Of a stretch of 11,963 nt of DNA, positions 1 to 5,268 are shown one piece after another (within the stretch, counting starts at the first letter, position 1; every line of letters starts with the position of its first letter). The notes under the pieces are model-generated. The model was not told where the DNA came from, did no database searches, and worked only from the letters and a program-made list of their open reading frames with translations. A program made the translations under genes and the position numbers. Origin of the DNA: Roseiarcus sp050015935 (GTDB taxonomy: Bacteria; Pseudomonadota; Alphaproteobacteria; Rhizobiales; Beijerinckiaceae); the NCBI GenBank assembly GCA_050015935.1, contig JBEKAL010000106.1, positions 1 to 11,963 of the forward strand. The letters are read 5' to 3'.

Positions 1-18
1 TGGCGTGAGCGCGCCGCA

Positions 19-633
19 ATGAGCGCGAGCGCCAAGCCGCGCGCCTGGCAGCGCATGCTCTCGGGGCGCCGGCTCGATCTCATCGACCCTTCGCCGCTCG
101 ACATCGAGATCGCCGACATCGCCCACGGGCTGGCGCGCGTCGCGCGCTGGAACGGTCAGACGCGCGGGCCGGAGATTTTTTCGGTGGCGCAGCATTCGCT
201 TCTCGTCGAGGCGGCGTTCGCGGCGAGCGCGCCGGAGGCGACGCGAGGCGAGCGCCTCGCCGCGCTGCTGCACGACGCGCCGGAATACGTGATCGGCGAC
301 ATGATTTCGCCGTTCAAGGCCGCGATCGGCGGCGATTACAAAATCGTCGAGAATCGGCTGCTCCGGGCGATCTTCCTCCGCTTCGGCCTGCCCGCCGAGG
401 CGGCGCCGGACGTCGCCAAGGCGATCAAGGCCGCCGACCGGGTCGCCGCCCATCTCGAAGCGACCGCGCTCGCCGGCTTCAGCGTCGCCGAAGCGCGAAA
501 ATTCTTCGGCGCGCCCAAACTTGCGCTGAAGGGCTTCGCCGCCTATCTCCTGCCGCTGCGGCCGGCCGAGGCGCAGGCGCGCTTCCTCGAGCGCTTCGAC
601 GAACTCGACGGCGCGCCGCTCGCGCGGCCGTAG
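19..633 (+). CDS. HD-domain phosphohydrolase (YfbR/HDDC2-like)
   Basis: A 204-residue protein of the HD metal-dependent phosphohydrolase superfamily, probably a cytosolic nucleotidase-type enzyme acting on nucleoside monophosphates; the exact substrate is not readable. The metal-binding set is visible as H59 (in VAQHSLLVE), the doublet H85-D86 (in ALLHDAPEYVIGD) and D140 (in IKAADRVAAHLEA). E89 and D94 follow the doublet as in YfbR-like proteins. The length matches the family. The ATG at 19 fits the N-terminal pattern leading into WQRMLSGRRLDL, but no good Shine-Dalgarno precedes it. The start reads ATGA, so an upstream gene outside the window could end with TGA at 20-22 and be translationally coupled. 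The phosphatase gene follows in the same reading frame 27 bases after the stop, which suggests an operon. Confidence 0.88.
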   Translation: MSASAKPRAWQRMLSGRRLDLIDPSPLDIEIADIAHGLARVARWNGQTRGPEIFSVAQHSLLVEAAFAASAPEATRGERLAALLHDAPEYVIGDMISPFKAAIGGDYKIVENRLLRAIFLRFGLPAEAAPDVAKAIKAADRVAAHLEATALAGFSVAEARKFFGAPKLALKGFAAYLLPLRPAEAQARFLERFDELDGAPLARP

Positions 634-660
634 CGCCGCCGAGCCGAAAGGCAGCCGCCC

Positions 661-1173
661 ACGCCGCGCATCTACGTTTGCTCGCTCGCGCTGATCGGCC
701 AAACCGTCGCGGAAAGCGGCGCTCGCTCGCTGGTGACGCTGCTCAATCCGGGGACGCTCGTCGTCCGGCCGCCGCAAATCGCGCCCGAGCGCCACCTCGC
801 CATCGACGTCGCCGACATCCTCGAGGCCGCGCCGGGCTATATCCTGCCGGCCGATTCGCACATTCGCGAATTGCTCGATTTCGTCGGCCGCTGGGATCGC
901 GCGGCGCCGCTGCTGATCCATTGCTACGCCGGCGTCAGCCGTTCGCCGGCGGCGGCGTACATCTCGGCCTGCGCGCTGGCGCCGCGGCGCGACGAAGGCG
1001 AAATCGCCCGCGCGCTGCGCGCGGCCTCGCCGACCGCGACCCCCAACGCGCGCCTGGTCGCGCTCGCCGACGCGACGCTCGGCCGCGCCGGCCGCATGAC
1101 CCGCGCGATCGAAGCAATCGGCCAGGGCGAAGAATGCTTCGAGGGCTCGCCCTTCGCGCTGGAGATCGGGTGA
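661..1173 (+). CDS. Cysteine-based protein tyrosine/dual-specificity phosphatase, probable ACG start
   Basis: A small cytosolic phosphatase of the Cys-based PTP/DSP fold. The P-loop signature HCYAGVSRS lies at residues 87-95 (counting from 661), with nucleophile C88 and phosphate-binding R94. A candidate general acid lies earlier, around the VADILEA segment. The C-terminal part includes ALRAASPTATPNARLVALAD, a stretch I know from the alphaproteobacterial 'tyrosine phosphatase' group of about 165 residues. Start: the first ordinary start codon is GTG at 733, but it would remove a conserved-looking N-terminal strand (PRIYVCSLALIGQTVAESGA) encoded in frame from 664. A Shine-Dalgarno-like GAAAGG lies at 646-651, and ACG at 661 sits exactly where relatives have ATG. 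I therefore place the start at 661 (170 residues); GTG 733 (146 residues) is the conservative alternative. The gene is downstream of and in frame with the HD gene. Confidence 0.8.
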   Translation, partial: TPRIYVCSLALIGQTVAESGARSLVTLLNPGTLVVRPPQIAPERHLAIDVADILEAAPGYILPADSHIRELLDFVGRWDRAAPLLIHCYAGVSRSPAAAYISACALAPRRDEGEIARALRAASPTATPNARLVALADATLGRAGRMTRAIEAIGQGEECFEGSPFALEIG

Positions 1174-1216
1174 GGCGCGCGGGCGAGGGCGGGGGCGTCG
1201 GGCGCGCCATTTTCCG
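1174..1216 (+). terminator. Possible intrinsic terminator after the phosphatase gene
   Basis: GGCGCGC at 1174-1180 pairs with GCGCGCC at 1202-1208, and the second arm is followed by ATTTTCC. The first arm begins directly after the stop codon. The loop is long (21 bases, itself G-rich) and the T tract is short, so this is a weak candidate. Confidence 0.3.
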
Positions 1217-1274
1217 GCGCGATGCGGTCTTTTCAAGGACTTGCGTGACGATTTTCCGCCGCGCGCCCCTCATT

Positions 1275-1370
1275 CGGCCCTTCGGGCCGCCTTCTCCCGC
1301 AAGCGGGAGAAGGGGACGCGCCGCAGGGCCCCTCGCCCGCTTGCGGGAGAGGGGTTGGGGCGTGGGCAAG
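1275..1370. repeat. REP-like palindromic element (three hairpins)
   Basis: Three adjacent inverted repeats: CGGCCC-TTC-GGGCCG (1275-1289); CCTTCTCCCGC-AA-GCGGGAGAAGG (1290-1313, 11 perfect pairs); and CCTCGCCCGC-TT-GCGGGAGAGG (1331-1352, one mismatch), followed by GGTTGGGGCGTGGGC. This arrangement is typical of intergenic REP/BIME-type repeats of Rhizobiales. It differs in sequence from the REP-type units around the DUF559 gene. All ORFs crossing it are chance read-throughs. Confidence 0.75.
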
Positions 1371-1444
1371 CGGCGCGCCAATCAACCGAAGACGGCGCGC
1401 CGCCCGCGTCTGCGGGAAACCGGCGCCGAGCCTTTCGCCGAGTT

Positions 1445-1512
1445 TTTTCAATATTTTCCAATATTTTCCAAGCTTGTCCAAGCTTTTCCAAACTTTTTTC
1501 CAAGCTTTTCCA
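1445..1512. repeat. Decameric T-tract tandem repeat (about seven units)
   Basis: From about 1445 the sequence runs in 10-base units of the form A(T/G)(A/C)TTTTCCA. Units at 1451, 1461, 1471 (one T to G) and 1481 are in exact register, then a 12-base variant at 1491, then another decamer at 1503. The T runs recur once per helical turn, so the DNA may be intrinsically curved. It lies in an AT-rich patch inside a GC-rich chromosome. The repeat period is not a multiple of three, so the ORFs across it (Lys/Leu/Trp-rich on the minus strand, Phe/Ser/Lys-rich on the plus strand) are repeat read-throughs, not genes. Confidence 0.8.
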
Positions 1513-1992
1513 AGGATTTTCTTTGCGCGTTTTGCGGGATTTCAGGGGCTTATCGGGAAAAAAGGGAAATCGTCGTTTGTCAAATTTCCGCGGCCTTTCA
1601 GAGGCGCTGCCCGCGCCCCGGAAGAGGCGGCGGCGGCGGGTCGAGAAGGAAGGATAGCGCGGTTTCGCATTTCCAGAAAGAAATTGTTTCAGGGTTCGGA
1701 ACTTCCGTGTTTGAACGCGCGACGGAGGGCCTGGAAATTTTGCCGATGGGGTGGAATGGTGTGAAATTGTGGATTGGCGGGCGTGGCGCCGTGATGGCGG
1801 CTTGCCGCGACATGCCGCGACGGAGCGCGACACGCCCCGGCCGGTCGCGACGGCCGGCGGGCTCGTTCGCCGCCTCATCGTTTAGGCCACGTCGCTCTCG
1901 CATTTAGCGCTTGCCAACGACCCCGGTCTGGGCAATGTTCAATGTTGCGTGATGCGGGACAAGGCGATCCCGCGCGATGACGGGAGGAAGCC
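1513..1992. other. Intergenic region without a convincing gene
   Basis: About 480 bases in which no reading frame has both a plausible start with a ribosome site and a recognisable protein. AT-rich patches alternate with GC-rich ones up to about 1790. A GC-rich stretch with decamer periodicity follows at 1801-1850. Near the next gene are a tandem duplication of CAATGTT (1933-1939 and 1940-1946) and an inverted repeat GCGGGA (1954-1959)/TCCCGC (1968-1973) in the probable leader. Confidence 0.6.
1954..1973 (+). promoter_or_regulatory. Leader hairpin upstream of the small conserved gene
   Basis: GCGGGA at 1954-1959 pairs with TCCCGC at 1968-1973 across an 8-base loop. It ends 8 bases before the Shine-Dalgarno GGGAGGA (1982-1988) that serves the ATG at 1993. 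It could influence translation initiation or act as a protein site; no function is shown. Confidence 0.3.
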
Positions 1993-2292
1993 ATGCATAT
2001 GATGATGCGCGTACGGGTCGACACCGAGAGCGGCAACGCAGCGGTCAAGAGCGGAAAGCTGGGCAAGGTGATCGGCGACTTTATGGCGAAAGCCAAGCCG
2101 GAGGCCGCTTATTTCACCGTCGACGAGGGCCAGCGCACCGCCTTCTTCTTTTTCGACATGAAGGAATCCAGCCAGATGCCGGCCCTGGGTGAGGACTTGT
2201 TCATGTCATTGGGCGCCGAGCTGCATCTCAGTCCGGTCATGAACGCCGACGAGCTCAAGGTCGGGCTGGCGGCCGTCATGGAACACAAGTGA
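1993..2292 (+). CDS. Small conserved protein, probable ferredoxin-like alpha/beta fold
   Basis: A 99-residue cytosolic protein with no signal peptide or membrane helix. The ATG is preceded at a 4-base distance by a strong GGGAGGA (1982-1988). The pattern MHMMMRVRVDTESGNAAVKSG, then KAKPEAAYFTVDEGQRTAFFFFDM, then a C-terminal helix (DELKVGLAAVME) reads as beta-alpha-beta-beta-alpha units, as in dimeric alpha/beta-barrel proteins. I recall similar bacterial proteins of about 95 residues with the same 'PEAAYF...G.RTAF.FFDM' core; they are hypothetical or carry unreliable automatic labels. No catalytic residues stand out. The gene stands alone and is followed by a long hairpin, so it is probably monocistronic. 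Being a real gene is well supported; function is unknown. Confidence 0.85.
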   Translation: MHMMMRVRVDTESGNAAVKSGKLGKVIGDFMAKAKPEAAYFTVDEGQRTAFFFFDMKESSQMPALGEDLFMSLGAELHLSPVMNADELKVGLAAVMEHK

Positions 2293-2304
2293 CCTGAGAG
2301 AATT

Positions 2305-2348
2305 GCGAGCCGCCCGAGAAGCGCGACGCTTCTATCCGGGCGGCTCGC
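2305..2348 (+). terminator. Long two-segment hairpin, probable transcription terminator
   Basis: Outer arms GCGAGCCGCCCG (2305-2316) and CGGGCGGCTCGC (2337-2348) pair perfectly over 12 bases. Directly inside, AGAAGCG (2317-2323) and CGCTTCT (2327-2333) pair over 7 bases with loop CGA. Only a 3-base bulge (2334-2336) interrupts the stem. It starts 12 bases after the stop of the 99-residue gene. There is no T run after it, so termination would be L-shaped/U-independent or the hairpin may instead stabilise the 3' end. Confidence 0.6.
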
Positions 2349-2644
2349 CGCGGATTTACGCATTCGCGGCGCCCGCGCCCGCATTCGCCCATCGGACTTC
2401 ACGCGTCGGCTCGTCGCGTGCGCGCATTTGCGCGCTCGTCCACTGGCGGTTTTCCGCATGCCATCGCCATCGCGCTCAAATGAATATCAACAGGCGGTAG
2501 GCCGGTGGAGGAGAAGACGTTCCGAGTTTGATCTGAAAGGCGCCAGGGGATGCTTGCTGGGGCCGAATTTCGGTCTGACAGCCGCGGGCGGCGGTGATAA
2601 CGTTTGTTCCCGCGCCAGGATCGTGGGGTTCGGGGGATCGTCGC
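2349..2644. other. Intergenic region ahead of the R-M genes
   Basis: About 300 bases with no convincing gene. It contains a perfect inverted repeat GCGCGC-ATTT-GCGCGC (2420-2435) and a near-palindrome CCGAATTTCGG (2563-2573, only the centre base unpaired) about 70 bases before the methyltransferase start. The latter could be an operator for R-M control or part of an old mobile-element end; neither is demonstrated. A clear sigma-70 promoter is not visible. Long ORFs here on both strands are shadows running into the methyltransferase gene. Confidence 0.5.
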
Positions 2645-4591
2645 GTGAATTCGTCGGAATCGTCGGGATCGCGGCCTACGACTGCGAACAAACCCCAAGC
2701 CCAAGCCGCAAGCGAACGGGCGTCGGCAGGTTCGCCGCGGCGCGCCGCGCGCGCAGAGCTGATCTGGGAAGGCAAATACGACGCCCACGGCAGGCGCGTG
2801 GCGCCGCTGCGCGTGGCGCTGCCGTTTCAGACCGTCGAGACCGTCAACGAATCGGCGCAGGAGCGGCAGCGCGGATTTATGTTCGGGCCGGGATTTCGCG
2901 AGGAGGAATGGCGCAATCGGCTGATCTGGGGCGACAAGAAATACGTGCTGCCGTCGCTGCTGGCGGAGTTCGCGGGGAAAGTGAATCTCATTTACATCGA
3001 TCCACCGTTTGATACAGGTCAAGATTTTTCGTTTACGGCGAGCGTCCCGGATGACCCCGATACGACAGAAGACAATCCGTTCGCGTTCACCAAGCAGCCA
3101 AGTATGATCGAGCAGAAAGCATATCGTGACACTTGGGGCAAAGGCTTGGATTCCTACTTACAATGGATGTATGAGACCATTACTTTATTACGTGAGCTAT
3201 TGGCAGAGAACGGATCGATCTACGTGCATATGGATGTTCATCGCGGTCCATACGTTAAGCTGCTCATGGATGAGATTTTTGGTATTGACAACTTTCGCAA
3301 CGAAATAGCCTGGTACTATTACAACAAGATGCACGACAGCAGAAAAAAGCGGCTACCGAAGGCCTTCGACCAGATTCTGTGTTACGTTAAGAACCGAAAC
3401 GCAGACTTCACGTACAAGGCGATTTACGAAGAACGCGATGAACCTGTACGCCAACTCAAACGCGTCAAAGTCGAGGGCAAGATGATCAATGCTCGCGACG
3501 ACGATGGAAATATAATGTATCAGGAGAAGACAACTCGCACGGTCGACACCGTATGGCGTATACGATGTTTACAGCCCGCCAACAAACAGGAATGGGTTGA
3601 CTATGATACACAAAAACCAGTCGACCTGTTGGAGCGAATTCTATTGATTAGTAGCAGTGAGAATGATTTGGTTTTGGATTGCTTCTGCGGATCGGGAACT
3701 ACTTTTATTGCAGCAGAGCGGATGAATCGCCGGTGGATTGGGGGTGATTTGGGCCGATTTGCAATTCACGTGACCCGCAAACGATTGCTTTCAACGAATG
3801 GTTTGCGTCCGTTCGTCGTCCAGAACCTCGGCAAATATGAGCGGCAACTCTGGGCCGGAGCGCAATTTGGCGAGAACAACGGCGATCAGGCGGCGGCGCA
3901 ACAACGCGCCTACATCGATTTCATCCTGAAGCTCGCCGGCGCCACGCCGCTCAACGGCTATTCCTGGCTGCATGGCGTCAGAGGCGGCCGCATGGTCCAT
4001 GTCGGCGCCGTCGACGCGCCGGTGAGCGTCGGCGACGTGACGCAAATCGCGGCCGAGTTCAGGCGCGCGATCGGGACGGGCAAGGACGCTCCGAAAACAA
4101 ACGGCGTCGACGTGCTGGGCTGGGACTTCGCCTTCGAGTTGAACGAAGTCGCCAAGCAGCAAGCCGCGGCGGCGAACATTCAGATGCGGTTTTTGCGCAT
4201 TCCACGCGACGTGATGGACAAGCGCGCCGTCGAGCAGGGCGACATCCGTTTCTTCGAATTGGCCGCGCTGTCGGTGGACGTGGAGACCCATAAGCGAAAC
4301 GTCTTCTTGAAGCTCAAGGACTTTGTCATTCCGCCCGACGACGTGCCGGAGGAGGCGCGCCGCGCGGTGAAGCACTGGTCGCAGTGGATCGACTATTGGG
4401 CGGTGGATTGGGACAACAAGAGCGACACGTTCCACAACGAATGGCAGACGTATCGCACGCGCAGGGACAACACGCTAGCGCTGGAAATTTCTCATACGTA
4501 TGCCGACGTCGGCGACTACACGATCGTCGTCAAGGTGATCGACATTCTCGGCAACGACACGACGAAAACGGTGAAGGTGAAGGTGACGTAG
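2645..4591 (+). CDS. Beta-class DNA methyltransferase, Type III Mod-like
   Basis: A SAM-dependent DNA amino-methyltransferase (N6-adenine or N4-cytosine) that would modify and define the target of the adjacent nuclease. From GTG 2645 it has 648 residues. Catalytic motif IV is DPPF at 119-122 (in LIYIDPPFDTG) and SAM-binding motif I is DCFCGSGTT at 345-353. This order, with the target-recognition region between, marks the beta class to which Type III Mod subunits belong. The N-terminus is low-complexity Ser/Ala/Arg up to WEGKYDAHGRRVAPLRVALP. The extreme C-terminus (about 610-648) resembles a PKD-like beta domain. Start: GTG 2645 has GGGGGAT just upstream; GTG 2594 (665 residues) is the alternative. 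Bases from about 3001 to 3790 are markedly AT-richer than both ends. The recognition sequence cannot be read from the protein. Confidence 0.9.
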   Translation: MNSSESSGSRPTTANKPQAQAASERASAGSPRRAARAELIWEGKYDAHGRRVAPLRVALPFQTVETVNESAQERQRGFMFGPGFREEEWRNRLIWGDKKYVLPSLLAEFAGKVNLIYIDPPFDTGQDFSFTASVPDDPDTTEDNPFAFTKQPSMIEQKAYRDTWGKGLDSYLQWMYETITLLRELLAENGSIYVHMDVHRGPYVKLLMDEIFGIDNFRNEIAWYYYNKMHDSRKKRLPKAFDQILCYVKNRNADFTYKAIYEERDEPVRQLKRVKVEGKMINARDDDGNIMYQEKTTRTVDTVWRIRCLQPANKQEWVDYDTQKPVDLLERILLISSSENDLVLDCFCGSGTTFIAAERMNRRWIGGDLGRFAIHVTRKRLLSTNGLRPFVVQNLGKYERQLWAGAQFGENNGDQAAAQQRAYIDFILKLAGATPLNGYSWLHGVRGGRMVHVGAVDAPVSVGDVTQIAAEFRRAIGTGKDAPKTNGVDVLGWDFAFELNEVAKQQAAAANIQMRFLRIPRDVMDKRAVEQGDIRFFELAALSVDVETHKRNVFLKLKDFVIPPDDVPEEARRAVKHWSQWIDYWAVDWDNKSDTFHNEWQTYRTRRDNTLALEISHTYADVGDYTIVVKVIDILGNDTTKTVKVKVT

Positions 4592-4602
4592 TGAGATTTC
4601 AT

Positions 4603-4655
4603 CCTCCCCCGCGGAGCGGGGGAGGGGGACCGCCCTAAGGGCGGTGGAAGGGGCG
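4603..4655. repeat. REP-type palindromic unit A, after mod
   Basis: Two adjacent hairpins: CCTCCCCCGC-GGA-GCGGGGGAGG (4603-4625, 10 perfect pairs) and ACCGCCC-TAA-GGGCGGT (4629-4645, 7 perfect pairs), then GGAAGGGGC. It begins 11 bases after the methyltransferase stop. The large hairpin has the same arms as the one in unit C but the unit is in the opposite orientation. Confidence 0.8.
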
Positions 4656-4698
4656 TAGTGAGTAGCCGTCGTGTGCAACGCAAGTCGACACGCGCCGC

Positions 4699-4785
4699 GC
4701 CCCCTCCACCATGCTTCGCATGGTCCCCCTCCCCCGAAATGCGGGGGCGGAGAGTTGGACCGCGCTTAAGCGCGGTGGAGGGGGC
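4699..4785. repeat. REP-type composite palindromic unit B, before the DUF559 gene
   Basis: CCCCCTCC leads into hairpin ACCATGC-TTC-GCATGGT (4708-4724), then a degenerate CCCCCG/CGGGGG hairpin (about 4731-4747), then ACCGCGC-TTAA-GCGCGGT (4759-4776) and GGAGGGGGC. The left half is oriented like unit C and the right half like unit A, so it looks like a composite of two head-to-head units (BIME-like). It ends 16 bases before the ATG at 4802, and its GGAGGGGG is the only purine-rich stretch near that start. Confidence 0.75.
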
Positions 4786-4801
4786 ATTCGACCGTCCGAT
4801 C

Positions 4802-5263
4802 ATGAGAGCGCCGATTGAAACCATCGCCAACGCGCGGCGCCTTCGCCGCAATCTGTCGGCGCCGGAGGCACGCCTATGGATTCGATTGCGCGTCCGAACG
4901 CCGGGAACGCCGGCCTTTCGCCGCCAGCATCCAATTGGACCCTACGTGCTCGATTTCTATTGCGCCAAGGCGCGGCTTGCGGTCGAGATCGACGGAATGA
5001 GTCACGACATGGGCGATCGACCGGAACGTGACGTCCGGCGCGACGCGTGGCTTAAAGCGCGCGGCGTGACGGTGATGCGGATCGCCGCTGGCGAAGCGAT
5101 GGCTCGGATCGATGAAACGGCCGACGGGATCCTTCGCATGGCGGCGGCGATGATCGAGGCCGACGTCCCCACCGCCGCCCTTCGGGCGGCCACCGCCCCC
5201 TCCACCGCCCTTCGGGCGGTCCCCCTCCCCCGCGATGCGGGGGAGGAAAACGAAAGCGGCTAA
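4802..5263 (+). CDS. DUF559 endonuclease-domain protein (Vsr-like fold)
   Basis: A 153-residue protein of the DUF559 group, related to very-short-patch-repair (Vsr) endonucleases within the PD-(D/E)XK fold. The family core is clear: ARRLRRNLSAPEARLWIRLR, then FRRQHPIGPYVLDFYC, then ARLAVEIDGMSH. The Asp of LDFYC and Glu of VEIDG are the likely metal ligands, followed by the RDAWLKARGVTVMRI strand-helix. ATG 4802 is chosen because the core begins right there; an upstream in-frame extension to 4658 is merely translated REP sequence. The last 30 or so residues (PTAALRAATAPSTALRAVPLP...) are translated REP unit C, so the native C-terminus was probably replaced or extended. Its stop is 5 bases before the Res start, implying coupling. 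Its role in the R-M unit is unknown; it could be an accessory nickase/nuclease or a passenger. Confidence 0.8.
   Translation: MRAPIETIANARRLRRNLSAPEARLWIRLRVRTPGTPAFRRQHPIGPYVLDFYCAKARLAVEIDGMSHDMGDRPERDVRRDAWLKARGVTVMRIAAGEAMARIDETADGILRMAAAMIEADVPTAALRAATAPSTALRAVPLPRDAGEENESG
5172..5246. repeat. REP-type palindromic unit C inside the DUF559 3' end
   Basis: Three hairpins: GCCGCCC-TTC-GGGCGGC (5174-5190), ACCGCCC-TTC-GGGCGGT (5204-5220) and CCTCCCCCGC-GAT-GCGGGGGAGG (5224-5246, 10 perfect pairs). Read on the minus strand, this is the same order of elements as unit A, so the two units bracket the DUF559 gene as inverted copies. The unit lies wholly within the coding frame. Confidence 0.85.
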
Positions 5264-5268
5264 TCGTT

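Noticed and set aside
1270..1878. 202-codon minus-strand frame with a Lys/Leu/Trp-rich repeat segment
   Set aside because: Its 'KSLEKSLEKLG' part is the decamer array translated, and one end is translated REP sequence; no ribosome site or family match.
678..1907. 409-codon plus-strand frame overlapping the phosphatase and the following gap
   Set aside because: Arg/Ala/Pro-rich shadow frame that crosses the REP-like element and the T-tract array; the true frame carries the HCYAGVSRS phosphatase signature.
2399..3022. 207-codon minus-strand frame
   Set aside because: Antisense shadow of the methyltransferase N-terminal part; no ribosome site and no recognisable domain.
4658..4801. N-terminal extension of the DUF559 protein
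   Set aside because: The added 48 residues are the in-frame translation of REP unit B; the domain begins right after ATG 4802.
4603..5246. Palindromic repeats considered as a CRISPR array
   Set aside because: Units are hairpins in mixed orientation with no regularly sized unique spacers and a gene between them; REP/BIME-type repeats fit better.
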